Shown here piece by piece: positions 12,278 to 25,706 of a stretch of 64,000 bases of DNA. The DNA comes from Drosophila miranda. Its lineage: Eukaryota > Arthropoda > Insecta > Diptera > Drosophilidae. Location: NCBI RefSeq assembly GCF_003369915.1, contig NC_046674.1:22695657-22759656 (forward strand). Direction: 5' to 3'. The notes beneath the pieces are model-generated. The model did not search any database. It had not been told where the DNA came from and saw only the letters and a list, made by a program, of their open reading frames with translations. A program made the position numbers and the translations under genes. The first letter of the stretch is position 1, and each line of letters starts with the position of its first letter.

Positions 12278-14643
12278 GTTTCGGCTTTAGAGAGTGGACG
12301 GGGAATATATGTGTGTGTTTAACACGGCGAGAATACAAAATACATTTACTACGAGATTTTCCGCCTTGTATGTGATTGAGGCTGACACTTATACTGATGC
12401 CAATGGGATTGTTTCGTTGGGACTGGCGTTTCGAATGCATTCTCAACGCCTACTAATCGAAAAGATTTTGGAAGACTTGGAAGAAATTTCCATACAATAG
12501 GCAGGAATCGGAGCAGACATTCTCCAAAGGGACCTCCCCGGCACATCCCCTCCCATAAGAGCTACATCCTAGAGGCCCTGAAACTATCTTGAGTCCAGGA
12601 TCTACACTCAAAGTTCAGGCAAAGCTTAATTGGTCAGAGGTTGTATGGAATATATGGCTGAGCGGCATGCCCTAGGATACAGGGGGATCCCTGTACACTC
12701 TACCCTCCCCGTGAGGGCGCCTGGCAAGAGGTAAGAGGCGGCCAATGGTAGTCGGGCGGATAGATTTGTATCTATTCCACAAGAGCATGTAAATAGGCAT
12801 CCTTTGGGCCTACAAATACGCGTCCTCGTATAAGTTTTGCACTCTTCTTGGGGGGGGGTTACTCCTCCTTCCTGCCCCTGCCTATCGCAGGAGGCGAGAT
12901 GTCGATGTAGATTGTTCTCTGAGGGGGGAGACGCTGGGGGCGCCAAAGCAAAGCAAATCACTCGAAAGAGAAGGCGAGGATGGGGGCGTGGGGGCGTGGG
13001 GGGCGTGGGTGGGGGCGTAACTCTGCTGGGAACACGTTGTGCAGCTCTCAAATTAATTACGCATGAAATTGCAATTAATTGGTTTAAGAAGTTGGCCAGA
13101 AGTTTATCTTTAAGTTTTTCCCTGGCTGGCGCCCCCGAAGCAAAGAGTTAAGTGCTTCGGATAAACAAAAAGCCCCTGCACCGAAAGTTGGGGCAGGCAA
13201 AAACAAGAGGTGGAAGGGGGTGAGGGGGGGTGCTGGAGCGTAAGCAGATAACCAGGAAAAGCTTGCCTGGGCAGCAGAGGAGGACGAGGCGGAGAGGCGG
13301 AGATCCCTATGAAAGTAAAAACATCAACAAGGATGAAAAACAAAGAGCAAGCGAGAAGGGCAGAGGTCGTCGATGGGTGGCGGGGGGTGCTGGGAGGCGG
13401 TGGCGGGGGAGTAGTTTGAGGGACAGACAAAACAATGGTGCAGGCAACACGCGGCAATAAAAATGGCGCACAAGTTCAGTGGATGCTACCGGGGTCTTCG
13501 AGAGGATTCATGGCTGCTGCCTCACGTGAGTCCGAGTGGAGGGCCGCCTGAAATGTTTATTTGGGTCTGTCCGTATGTGTGTGTGTGTGTGTGTGCTGGT
13601 GTGTGTGTGTGCGTTGTAGGCCATGCTGCACGGCCCAAACAACAGCAGGAAAAACAACAGCTGCTGATGCTGCTGCTGATGCTGCAGCTAGAACGACTCT
13701 GTCACAGTAACCTAGATATCTCCAACAAAATTTCCACCCAAAATGTGCCACTTTCGCTTTGACCCAGAGCCAGTGCCAGTGCCAGTGCCGTTGCTGGAGC
13801 TGTAGCTGGAGCCGGAGTCGGAGTGGGACAACGGCGAGGCTGCTGCAGCGCAACGCCCTGCGCTGTTTGAGGGTCAATGTGGCTGTGGCTGTGGCAGTGG
13901 CAGTGGCAGGAGGAGGAGTGACCACCGTGTGTGTGTGTGTGTGTGTGTATAAGCCATATAAGAAATCATGCTTGAAATATTGCACTCGTATGTTGCGGTT
14001 AAAGTGCAGGCAACCGTAGAGACGTAGAGCCTTCGAGCCCTACGGACGGGAGAGGCCGTGCAACCAAATTGCAACCATGCGTCACACACACACTGGGACA
14101 ATAATGTCTGCATGTGTGTGTGTCAATGTGTAAAACATGCAACGCTGTCTTGTCTGGAACTTGCCCCTGTTTGTGCCCCTCCCCTGGGAGCAGGGCGTGC
14201 CGCCTGCTGACAAATGGTTTGATTTTAAGCTCAAGTCAACACACACGAACGGAGGGATGGAGGGACGGAGGGAGGGACGGACGGAGTGCTTTAAACATTC
14301 GGCCCCACCTTGGGGAAATTTTTCAAATGACAGCAATTTATTTAGACGTCCTGTGTGCGTGTGTGTGTCCGTGTGTGTGTGTGTGTTTATGGCAGTGGTT
14401 TGTGGCCAGAAAGGATTGGGCCAACGACCAATGCCAAACATTTAACTTTGGCCCAATTTGCGCACAATTTTCCAACGAAATTTCGATGTCAAAGGCGCGT
14501 GTTTATGCATAAACAGCCGCCGTCCTGAAGAGCGAGCCGTCAACGTGCCCTTTGAACCCGCCACCGATTTGGGGGGCGCCCGAATCCGAATTAATTATGC
14601 AAAATGTGACCTAATCCAACAAAGAGACTGTTTAGGGGGGTCT

Positions 14644-14663
14644 CCCCCCCCCCCCCCCCCCCC
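14644..14663. repeat. C20 homopolymer
   Basis: An uninterrupted run of 20 C, the longest homopolymer I noted. It follows a short G run at 14634, so the two could pair. Confidence 0.9.
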
Positions 14664-15116
14664 AGTATTTAGGGCCTGACCTAACCTTTTCTGATGATGG
14701 CCTTATAAACGTGCTAAAAATAAACAAACCCCCAGCCTGCCCTTCCCTTCTCTCTGTGTCGCCCTTTGCGTGTTTTTCAACATTTCGCCAAAGCCTCGAC
14801 TCGCGGACTCCTTGACGTGTAAATATTTCATGTCCTTTGGGGCGTGGGGTGGAGGGGGGTGGGGGTTGGGATGGCTTATCGCCCAGCGCTTGATGGCGCT
14901 TTTGGCAATTACCGAAGCTTCGACTTTTGGCCCTAAAATGTATTAATCTAATGATTTGATGACATCTACAGGGGGTGGCGGGGTGGTTGGGTTGGGGGGG
15001 AGGGGAAATTCTTCTAGTGTACAAAGAAAATTACGGGCTTGTGCTTTTTGGGTTTTCGCCCCAAGCTAAAGGGTACTTTAATGTATTATTTAAGTACTTA
15101 AGGGAGTACCCCTACT

Positions 15117-15252
15117 GTTGCTGTTGCTGTCTCTGTCACTGTCTCTGTTACTGTCTCTGTTACGGTCTCTGTTACTGCCTCTTTCACTGTCTCTGCTACG
15201 GTCTCTGCTGCGGCCTCTGTTACTGTTACTGTCTCTGTTACTGCCTCTGTTA
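15117..15252. repeat. 12-bp tandem array based on CTGTCTCTGTTA
   Basis: About eleven diverged units of a 12-bp motif built from two related hexamers. Substitutions (ACTG, ACGG, GCGG) vary between units but the phase is kept. Confidence 0.8.
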
Positions 15253-18200
15253 ATGGAGGTTCGAAATCAGTTTTGGGTGAAGACTTAAGCCATTTTCTGG
15301 ATAGATCTTAAAGTAGAACCGCAAGGCAGCTTGCACCTCCAAAATATTTCTGTACAAAGTATTTTAGGCCACTTTTGTGAAACATCTTAGAATGCTAAGA
15401 ATGGGCAAAAGATTCGATCCAAAAGATACCATTTTTTCTGTGGCCCAAAAGCAGGAGTCGCCTTCCATATTTAAAACTAATTATTCCATATCAAAAATCA
15501 AATCTATGAACTCAAAATTGAAGCAAAGAAGTGACTGAAAAATTGTGCTTCCCTCTTGGCTCTTGGCCTGTTCCTTTACCTTTTTGGCACATTTTTTCTT
15601 TGCTTTTAAAAGTTCTTGCCTCCTTTTGCTGGCCCGTCTCCAAGCACGTCTTCAAATGGTATTCAAATTATGGCCATTATTAATTGAAAATCAATAAAAT
15701 TATTAAACAATTTTCAGATTGAATGAAATTTGTATTTGAGCCGCCAAAAGTTGTCTTGTGTTTGACATCAATTTCCAGAGGGTAGGCACACTTTTATGGC
15801 TCAGTGTCAGCGATTCGCAGGCAGCTCTTGGAGTGCATCTTTGGTGAAGGGTCACAGCCGGTCGGGGATCGGCGTCTGTGAGTGTCTCTGGGGTGTGGAA
15901 GCCCTGCCAACTCGCTGGATCAATCCTCAATCGTCGCGACGCCGCCGCAAACTGGCCAAGAAAAAAGCAAGGGGCCAAAGTTGGGGTCGCCCAATGGCAG
16001 TGACACTCGGACTCCGGGCTGCTCCTCAAACCGCATTGTGTGAACAAACGGAATCCCCATGTATCTGTATCTGTATCTGGTCTGTGTCTGCCAGTGGCTG
16101 GTGGCCGGTGGCCACTCTTTACACTGCGCCCACATCACTGCGACTGGCGTGGGCTCCTCGTCATTCCTGGGCACACAAATGAGTCAACAGATTGTGGCCA
16201 CCGACATTTGCAGTGGGCTCTCCTCGTGGTGGCTTGGCGGTGGCGGGTGGAGCCGCGACTCCTGATTGGCTTGCAGCGGGAAAGGGACGAGACCCGGCGA
16301 CGCCTTGGAGTATGCAACACAACGCGTTTGGCAGGACTCCAAGCGGGAGGGCGGCGCGGACTGGCTGGTGCAGTCGAGCGGAATTTATTGTGTTTGTTGT
16401 GCGAAATTAAATAAAAATTGAATTATGTTTATATCCGGGACTGTAGTCCTCGCTGTTATTGTTGGTCCCACAATAACAACGCGCTTTGTGTGCCCAGACG
16501 GCGCGAGGGGAGGGTGCCTCCACGCGAGAGTGTGCCATGATCTCTGTCTCGGACCCGGCCCTGCCCCCCATTCTGTTTTTCATTTTGCATAATAAATTGC
16601 ATTTTCCATGCCAGTGGGTCGCTCCGTCGAGGGGTAGAGCGGAGGGGTAGGGGGAGGGGGAGGAGTGTCTCCTCTTTGCTCTGTTTGTTTGTCTGAGTGT
16701 CCCCCACTCTGGCGGTGGAGTCTTCTGTCTGTTTGCCGTGTGCCCTGCTCTTTTTTGCACCCTCGGCGCGGTCTGCGGTCTTGCATTAATCTCATTTCAT
16801 TGCTAACCTTTTCTGGTGGCGCCAGTGCCAGTGGGTAGGAGGTGGGTGGTGGGTGGGGGGCTGCCAGGGAACAGATGTTTCCGCTTGCACGCGCTAAATC
16901 AATTTGCTGTTTAAGCTCTGCCTGCCACCGGCTGTCGTGGCGCACCTTTTTGGCTTTTCGCATCAGCGTCAGTCGAAGGGAAAATGGCTTCCTATTCCTA
17001 GTCCTCCTTGGCACTCCTTGGTCCTCCCTGTCCCATTTCCCCGTCCTTTTTTACGTGCATGCTGCCGTTAAGTGATTTTCATGAGTTTAACGAAGTGGTT
17101 TTTCCCCTTGCCACCCAAAAGCAGATCCCGCACAAAGCAATGGAAACCCACAAATACCAACAAACAGCAAACAACAACAACAAGAAGAAGGAGAAATAAA
17201 AGTACGAGTTTTTCTTTTCCTTTGACTCATCTGTGCACAGATGAAAAAACCGAAAAAAACCGAAAAAAAACCCAGAGCCAGTTCTTTTTCCTCATTTTCC
17301 CACCCCCCCACTGCCCCCACGCCACCCTTTTTCTGTACCCTTTCTCTGGGGGTATGCCCAGTATCTCTGGGAAATGTACTTACACATCTATCTGCATCTA
17401 TGCATAAATAAAATGTGGATAAGCAGGTGGAAATCCATCTCCATCTTTTATTTTTCATCCTCTATAAAAGCGAAAAAAGATGCAGTATTCAAAGGAATAA
17501 AGGAATTGAGTGCCTGTCAAGTGGGCCACGATTTGCATCTGCAGGGGAGATACGCATACATATGTTTGAAAGGGGAATCGCAGGATTGAATGGTCCTTAG
17601 TTCCAGCCGTAGAGCCATGAAATCTCACTCGCCCAGAGAGAGAGAGAGCTCTATTCGAGCATCCAAGGCTTATATCTGTGTACTGTGGTACTTTCCCTTG
17701 GGTGCTGGGCCTTTGAGAGTGTTGGAATACCATAATCTAAAGGAGAGGCCCAAAGCCTAATTTACAAGCAAGAGATACATTTATTTCTATACTGCAGAGA
17801 CGTCTGTATCTAGATACTCCTCCCATGGCTACCAGATTGATTATTTTTCCCACAACAAAATACATGCCATGTGCCTGATCCTCTGCGCGAGTCTATAGGG
17901 TATGCCACTAGTCGAGCCTCCCAGCCGTGCAACCGGAAACAATAGATTTTTGAGTGTTGCCACTTTGTTGTACAATTTTATTGCGCGAATTTCGCGCAAA
18001 AAGCGAGTCGAGAAGCCCCAAACGAATGGAGCCCGCTCCGAAAGAGTTGGCCCTTTTTTGTCTGCTGTATCCCTGCCACATGCCACACGGGTTGGGGGCA
18101 GGGCAGGGCCGGGGAGCAATTCTGCGAACTGTTTGATGCCCCGCACATTTGAGCAATTTCAGCGCTACGTTGTGTTTGTTTATGGCGCGGATATGGATCT

Positions 18201-19423
18201 CTGTGTGTGTGTGTGTGTGTGTGCGAGTGCGGCGCGTGTCAAAATTGGTTAAACGTGAGTGGCTTTCACTTGCCACTCGACAGCTGCCTGGCTGCGTGGC
18301 CCTCAGCAGAGGAGGAGCACCAGCTTTGGGTCATAGGAGGTTGGCCCGCTGTCCGTTTAGGCAAATTAGCTGGCCCTGGCGCTGGGTCATAAATCAACAA
18401 CCTGACTCCTGACGGGCTCGCTCACGGGCTCAATCAGGCAAATGGCAACACAAATCGGGAGCTCGTTTATTTTAAGCAACGTCTAATTTCCCGGCACTCC
18501 CGCCGTGAGTTATGGCCTTGGAAATCAGCAAGGAAAAGTCGAAGATCCACGTGCAAAAGCCGGGCAATCATCGTTGCGGGAAAACATAATTACTTCGGCC
18601 TTAGATTGGTGGTCTATTGAATGGGTAAATGCTGGTCCCGCCCTCTTTCTAAGCATTACTTGGGGAATATCCTGGCAGTTGCCACCCGCAAAATGCAGAT
18701 GTTTCTGATGTTGAAGCCGGAAAACAAAAGCTGTCAACAACAAGTTGCCGGACAAAAGGCTCCGTTTCTCCGTTCCTCTGTCCGATGCACATGCTCCATC
18801 CTCCATGCTACGGCTTTGTCTGTGTGTGTGTGTGGGGTATCCCATGAAGCAGCAGCAGGTCCAACAATCCGACAAACTGGCAGCCAGCAAAACGAACAAT
18901 CGCCCCGGACCTGCATGGGCGAAGGGAACCCTTGACAAATAGCGCCTGATGTTTGGTCACAGTTGGTGGTGGTGGTGGTGCAGCAGTAGCCCCGTGCCCC
19001 CCCCTAAACCCGGGGACAGATGTTTCTGTCATTCTGTCTGTATCTGTATCTGTATCTGTGTCTCTGTCTGGCTTAGTGTCCCTCTGGCTCTCGGGCTCTC
19101 TGTCTCTCTGTCTCTCGGGCTCTCTGTCTGTGTGAGAGTGCATCAGCGCTCATAAAACTAAATTTCTAAACAATCTGCGTTTGGCAATCTTATGGGGTTG
19201 CTGTCGACGTTGCCGCTGCGCAACTTTATTGAAATGTTTGGCAGTTTTTCGTGTCGTACTCAATTTGTGTCAACCAGAATGGAGGCAGAGCCACTGGCAG
19301 AGAGTGAAAGCCGGGGGGGGCAGGGGACTAAAGACGAGGGTCACGTCTGTTGCAATTTTGATTTTGGCAATTTTCCGTAGCATACTTTTTTGGGGCACTG
19401 CCCAGGGTAGGTCCTAGCCCTCG

Positions 19424-19447
19424 GTCTCCGTCTCCGTCTCCGTCTCC
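19424..19447. repeat. GTCTCC hexamer, four units
   Basis: Four direct copies of GTCTCC (or its phase variants). Confidence 0.8.
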
Positions 19448-20362
19448 TGTGTGTTTTAGGCATGTCACAAAAAAATCTCTCGATTATGAGAGCATAACAA
19501 TAATGATACACGGCTCTGGTGGTACGCTATTCATTGATTTTTCGATTGGAATTCAATTGAAGCATAATTCAAATTTGCCACCAAAGTAGCCCTCGGGGGG
19601 CTGCCCTCTGCTGCTCTCTCGAGCGATGCCAAATCGAAGATAAATAAAATCTCCCTCAATAAGCAATAATCCCGGGGAAAATACCATGGATTCGCACCAA
19701 AGAGATGGGCGTGCCCGAGATAAAGGAGGATTCGCCTCGCTTCTCCCTCGTTTCGGGCCTGAATAAACATTTGTACATAATATGAATTGGTTTTCTCTTT
19801 TCGTGGGGCCTGGGCTCTGGGCTCTGCCGTTTTCTTATCGTGCAAATGTTTCCCATTTATACATCATAAGCAGTTTTTCTTTCGCTTCGTTGCTGCGGGG
19901 GGCGTTTTCTCTGTTGAAAGGAATGCGGGTGGAAAATATGTTTTTCCATGGCTGCTGAGGGTCTGCCTTAAACTGGTTACTGTTGAGATTTATATCTATT
20001 ATTCGGCCATGAATAAAGTGCTTACACACTTTGGATAATCAATATTCCATCTTCCCCTCAGCGATCTCGGTGATTGCTTCGATAAACTTTGTCACCTCAT
20101 TTCCGTTCGTACATTTCTTAGATATTTCGTACTATTTCCCCGTGCAACACACGGCGGGAGGGGGGCTGTTGCATCTGTGCAAACTTTGCAAATGGCTCGG
20201 CAAACGACAATTAATTCCGTCCTGCCACAATGTTGCATGGAAAGAGGGGAGGGGCAAGGGGAAGGAGAACAAATAAAAACTAAATGCTGAATCAGTCAGT
20301 CCATCAGCAGGAATAGTTCTGGACAGTTTTCAACACACACAGAAACGGGACCAAACCAAAGT

Positions 20363-20405
20363 CGAAACAGAAACAGAAATGGAAATGGAAATAGAAATGG
20401 AAAAC
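20363..20405. repeat. GAAACA/GAAATG hexamer array
   Basis: Seven units of a hexamer that shifts from GAAACA to GAAATG along the array. Confidence 0.7.
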
Positions 20406-20570
20406 TAAACAACAAAATGAAAGCACACACAGAGAGGTAGAGAGAGAGAGGAAGAGTACACAAAGCACCAGCGGATGGCAAATAGACAAACAAGAGATGG
20501 CATCTGCCAAATGGACAGGAATTTATAAATTAAAGCAAAACAATGGCCAAAGATTAACAACAGTTACTAC

Positions 20571-20590
20571 CACACACACACACACACACA
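20571..20590. repeat. CA microsatellite, ten units
   Basis: An uninterrupted (CA)10 tract. Confidence 0.85.
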
Positions 20591-21476
20591 AGCACACACA
20601 CTCGAGCAGCGCATAAAACTCACATTTCAGCGACAATGGCGGCGGCCATACGGTTGTTCTGTAATAAAATGGCGGAGAATCGTGGGCCAAACGGCTGATG
20701 GCGACTCGGCCGGCGCTCTTTTGACGGCCACGCCTCCACGGAGAGCAAAAGCAAAGGCTAAAGCAAACACAAACAAGCGTCTCTCTGTGTGTGTGCGTCT
20801 CGCTTTGTTGCCATAACGGAAATGGACGCCATGTCGCTTGTTTGAGGAAATGTTCGTGTAGCTGTAACGCCAGTTGCAAAACGCTGCAAATATCTACAAA
20901 TGTACGTATGTTGGTGCCGTCCTCCACTTCCCCTCCCCCTTCCGTTCCCTTCCGTCCCTTGGACTCCTCCTTGGGCTTTGTTGTTCCAAATACTCTATAT
21001 GCTCTATTACTAATGGAATATGAGAGGAAGATCTGCTCATCTTGGTCGTTTTATGGGGAAAAGCACTCGAGTTTTGGATTATTTATCGCGTGTTTTTTTT
21101 TTGGTAAATCAGGAGAGACTCCTGTTATTCGTAAGAAAGGGTCTAAGGGTTTGGTTTTACTTGGAGTTAATGAAATATTAATGGTGTCACGCACCAAACC
21201 TAATCGCCCTTTACCTTTTTAATTCTGTTCCCCTTTCCCCCCATTGTCATCCGATGAGTCCAAAGCTCAATTGTAGGCTCTCAATGGCTGATAATGTGGC
21301 CACATCGACATCCATCCTCCTTCGGTGGAACACTGGACCAACACTTCCCATCGGCATTAACTAATACGCGGACGTGTGCGTGTGTGTGTGTGCGAGTACT
21401 TCTGGCACTCACTATTCATATGCAGGACATAGACATTCACTCGGATGTGTGTGTGTGTGTGTCGGCTGGTGCTGGG

Positions 21477-21500
21477 TTTTGTTTGTTTGTTTGTTTGTTT
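21477..21500. repeat. TTTG tetranucleotide repeat, six units
   Basis: Six direct copies of TTTG. Confidence 0.85.
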
Positions 21501-22259
21501 GCTGAATGTGGGGGCGTGTTGCGTAAATGAATGATCCGAGTCGGGGCTAGGCCGGGGCCAGGGCTGGAGAGCGGCGACCCAGACTCGACTTGACTCAAGC
21601 CTGGCCACACGCCGCGCCGTGTGTGGCACGCATGGTTGCGGGTGCACTTGCCATGTGTCGAGTGAGTGTTTGCCGCCGACCCGCCTGAGTGCTGAGTGTA
21701 CTCGCCATGCATGCGTATGAGTAACGAGAGGATGGGGAGGGGGGGAGTGGCAGTGCCACAACAGCCGTGCCAGCGGCAGCGGTTACGCGGCGGGTGTAGC
21801 AGCATCAAGAGCACTGCTGTTCAAGAGGTTGATGTATTACAAAATACACCTCACCCCCCCTTCCCCTCCGGCCATCACCACCGCAGCAGCGCCTACAATT
21901 TACAATGCCAAGTGTCGGCTACAGTCGGTCTCGCTCTCGCTCTCTCCCCCTCCCGCTCCCCCTCTCTCTTGTGCGAGTGTGTGACGCAGAGAGAGCGTAT
22001 GAAACTAATGTGTACATGAGAATATATTCACATACCCATTCGCTTACGTAGAGAAAAGGGGATATTGTGTTAGTGCCAGCCTCAACGACCAACGACACAG
22101 TTGATCGGCTACGGAGAACCGCAGTGGGGTATGATTGGGTCGGTTCGATCGCATGCTAAGCAGAAAATTCAATTCAAGTCGACTCGGCGCTCAGCAAGAA
22201 CGCACACGCTCGAAGCGAAAAATTCCAGATCAAACATGTTCGAGCCGACCTGCCGCTAT

Positions 22260-22391
22260 CGGGCTTGGGCTTGGGCTTGTGCTTGTGTTTGGGTTCGGGC
22301 TCGGGCTTGCGCTCGGGTTCGGGCTTGTGCTTGCGCTTGGGTTCGGACTCGGGCTCGGGCTTGTGCTTGGGCTTGGGTTCGGGCTCGGGTT
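22260..22391. repeat. GGGCTT-type hexamer array, about 22 units
   Basis: The 132-bp tract is built from hexamers GGGCTT, GTGCTT, GGGTTC, GGGCTC and GCGCTC. The period is a strict multiple of three, so several frames on both strands stay open through it (Gly-Leu, Ala-Trp, Lys-Pro-Glu dipeptides). I read those frames as by-products, not genes. Confidence 0.88.
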
Positions 22392-22533
22392 GTGTGCAGT
22401 TTGTCGGCTGGCTTTGGCTTGCGATCTTACGAGCTTCGTGTATGAGAGTCAACAAATGCTAGACGACCGTCCAGGCAACGGCAACTTCGGGCTTGGCTCA
22501 CAGGCAAATTGATTGTGCGTGAAAGCAAATAAC

Positions 22534-22555
22534 TGGAGTGGAGTGGAGTGGAGTG
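22534..22555. repeat. GGAGT pentamer, four units
   Basis: Four direct copies of GGAGT. Confidence 0.85.
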
Positions 22556-23157
22556 TGCGATGGCATTGATAACCAAATGGATTTTATGGGCGGATCTAGT
22601 TGATACCCCAGATATGAATCTGTCCATCCACGGAGCGAGTTGTTTGCCAGAGGTGCCCCTTGCCCGTTTGCAGGGTATTCCCTGGTCGGCAGGTGACTTT
22701 TTGCTGATTTAATAATGCCAACATGTGCCCACGTGGCCCTGTGCTGTTGTCTTTCTTTTTATTATATTAATAAACATTTAATTGGCATATTCTATGGGGC
22801 ATATGACGGGGGTTTTCCCCCCTTTTTCACTCGTTCCGTTGCCTGTCCCACCTCCGCCCCGCTACCCCCCCCGATCTCTATTGAATTGCCGTAAGTGGCC
22901 ATTTATTTACATATTTGCGTTGAGTGGCACACTTCAAAGTTGCCTCGTTTGTCGTTGCTGTTGCCGTTGCTGCTGCTGTTGTCGCTGCTTTATGGTTATT
23001 GTGTTGCCATAGACCCTGCTGCTGCTGTTGCTGCTGCTGCTGCTGGCAGTGGCAGTGCCACTTTTTTTTGTTTTTGTTTTGATATTGTTACTGGGAACTT
23101 TGCGTCATTTCATGCAATTTACGAGTTTATTGAACAGCCAGAGACTGCCAGAAGGGG

Positions 23158-23187
23158 CCTCCTCCTCCTCCTCCTCCTCCTCCTCCT
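23158..23187. repeat. CCT trinucleotide repeat
   Basis: Ten direct CCT units just before a GT-rich tract. Confidence 0.85.
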
Positions 23188-24602
23188 GCATTCAAGAGTG
23201 TGTGCGTGTGTGTGCGTGTGTGTGTGTCTGTTGTGCCACTTTAATTGCCACTTCTCGGCGCATGTCATCAGCTGTTTGGAGTCGTTTGCTGGCTGCTGTT
23301 AATGTTAATTGCTCAAAGCATTCCATGCCCATTCTAAATGCAGGCCAATAGTCTCTCGCATCCCAGTAGATCCCAGTATATTGGAGCAGTCATTGCCTCC
23401 TTGCCGCTATAATTGCAACACGATTTGCATAAACATTTGGCGGCAACGCCTCTCCACGGCCGCCTCTCCACAGCAGCCCGAAAGCGAAGTCCTTTAATGG
23501 GGCGCCATGTGGCTAATTAACGCAAATGGGAAAATGGATGGGGCTCCGTGTCCCTCGATGCCGTGCCGTGCCGTGCCTTGCCGTGCTGTTTGCTAGTTTG
23601 TTGCCATCCCACGCGTCTGTTTGCCCACGATAACAGCTTCGTTTTACGAGCACTCTCGCATCCACAGTGAATGCATTCCATGGCAGGATTACAGGATTGC
23701 AGGATTTGTAGGAGTGGGGGCGGGGGCGGGGCATACAGTGCGTATGGTTAACTTGATTACCGCCAATTAGCTGGCGGAAGTCTCCCGAAAAGCTGCGAAT
23801 TAACGCATTTCAGTGGCGAATAATCTTTTAGTCGGTTTATAGCACAGCCTGAATTATGGACTCTCTCGTCTAAGCCCCTGGATGCTGAAATTTGCCTAAT
23901 TTATGCATTGCCTAATGGATCTGTGCGATGTGAAATGCATGAATCATAAGTGGGGCAGGCATGGGAAAGGCTTAGAGCCGTCTCTGGCAGTGTAGAATAG
24001 ACGGAAGGAAGGCGCGAGTATCCCTAATATTGAGAAAAAACACCTAGAAATGGGGGAAAAAAAGGATAATCTTTGCCTAAAAACCACTCCCGATTATACT
24101 TTTACCACGCTGTGACATGTTTTAAAATCTATGCCCCCATTTGTTGCCGAGTTTCTGGGCAAACTACCATTCAATGAGTTTAAACTCTATTTTACATCCA
24201 TCAATATATCATATTATACGATTATAGTCGAAGTATAAGTGGGTACATAAAAGTCTATAATCTTTAACCCATGGAGGGTGTCTCCAGCGAACCCCCAATG
24301 GCCGGTCTTTTCTCCATTCGGCAGTTCCGCAATCGAGAAGAAAATTCGACAATAACGACGGGCTTGGCATTAAGAAATCCTTAGAAAATAACTTTCTTCT
24401 TTCTCTCGTGGAGCATTTTCCGTTTTCCGTTTTCCGTTACTGAATCTGATTGTTCCGTTCTGGAAGTTTGTGAAGCCCTTTCTTGGGTGCCACCCGCACA
24501 AAAGTTCTTAATCAAAATAACTTAATGATTATATTTGCTTGCAATTGCTCATTCCTTTCTACTTTCTACTTTCTACAACTTTCTCTCTCTCTCTCGTTGC
24601 AG

Positions 24603-25706
24603 GACCCACTCTCCACTCCACTCCACGCCAAACCAATCCGACGGCCAACGCCAACGCCAACGCCAATTTTAACTACTGTTCGTGGCGCCACCAGCGACTA
24701 GCGACGGATAATTGAATCATAAAGGAATCGGGAGAGCCGGGGCGCCAAAAAAGCGGAGAGGAGCTGCCCGAAAGTGTGCGTGCCCCGAAAGTTCGGCAGC
24801 GGGAAATGCCAACAAAGCCGAGCAAATAATTGCTGTACCCAGATCGAGGACGAGGCAACATTACGTACACGGACGGAGAGTGGCAAGCGGAGAGCGAAGG
24901 GAGAGAAGCTTGCACAGAGGCCGGCTGCAGGGAAATGACTGGCGTCCTGCTTTAATTAAAGCCGAGCGCGGAGGAGTGCGCGGGACGTGCACGGAGCACA
25001 CGGAACACACGGAGTGGAGGCAATTGAAACGCAATGTGGCTGATGCCGTGGACCGTGGACAACGCAACAAAGTGGACGAAATTGCTTTTGGAAGAGCGCG
25101 AACGCTTGCAGAACCGCAGACAGGCAGCCGATAGAGCGATAGAGAGAGAGCTAGACATTAATTCTGATTAAAATTTATATATTTTTGGCCAAGACCCCGA
25201 GCAACCCGAGCAACCCGAGCAACCCGTACAACGATCCCCCATACAAGCCCCGACCAACGACTGAGCAACAAAAACAAGCAGAAACCAAAAGCAGGAAAGC
25301 AGGAAGCAAGCTTAAAGTTTTGCATTCCTGTTGCAGGCATCTTGTGGCAGGGAATTCGGTTTTTGCATGCCGCAAGCGTTGCAGCAGCAGCAGCAGCCAC
25401 ACATGAACACGCCGCTCTGACGGGAGCCAGCAAGGAGGACGACAAACAGCATAATTTCGTCAACTGCAGCCAAGCGGTTGTCTGTCAGCAGCAGTGGCAG
25501 TGGCATCCACATCCACATCAGCTGCAAAACATAGCCCACCACCACCACCTTCAGCGGAGGCCCCACATCACCACCAGGAGGAGGAGCAGCAAAGGCATTG
25601 TCACATCCAGCATACAGCATTCTTTGTCATATCCCCCATTCAGGAGAAGCCCAGCACGGGAGCAGCAGCGTAGGAGGAGGCAGAGACCACCCCAAAGCCC
25701 GCACCA
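24603..25706 (+). other. app: 5' UTR part of the first coding exon of app
   Basis: A strong acceptor (CT-rich tract then CGTTGCAG) ends at 24602. No good donor interrupts the sequence up to the app ATG at 25707, so about 1.1 kb of leader lies in this exon. It contains CAG/CAC-rich stretches and long open frames without an ATG that run up to the start codon; these are not supported as coding. An alternative acceptor after TGTTGCAG near 25335 is possible. Confidence 0.6.

Larger units (their letters stand above)
12282..24602. other. Long non-coding stretch, probably app intron
   Basis: I see no supported coding gene. There are many GT/CA tracts (13576-13610, 13927-13948, 18202-18223, 20571-20590), a C20 run (14644-14663), a 12-bp array (15117-15252), hexamer arrays (19424-19447, 20363-20405, 22260-22391), TTTG, GGAGT and CCT repeats, and GAGA tracts near 17636. 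AT-rich segments near 24000-24470 hold nothing I recognise. A GC-balanced segment at about 22080-22260 looks leader-like and could hold an alternative promoter, but no core promoter element is convincing. Confidence 0.55.

Noticed and set aside
13557..14441. Cys/Val- or Thr/His-rich open frames
   Set aside because: They translate GT/CA microsatellites and have no independent support.
15117..15252. CRISPR-like regular repeats
   Set aside because: The array is a 12-bp simple tandem repeat without unique spacers, in a eukaryotic genome.
15240..15290. tRNA B-box-like GGTTCGAAATC near 15255
   Set aside because: It has one extra base compared with the B-box and no A-box or cloverleaf around it.
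22135..22512. Open frames with Gly-Leu, Ala-Trp or Lys-Pro-Glu repeats
   Set aside because: They arise from the hexamer array, whose period is a multiple of three; the flanks show no coding character.
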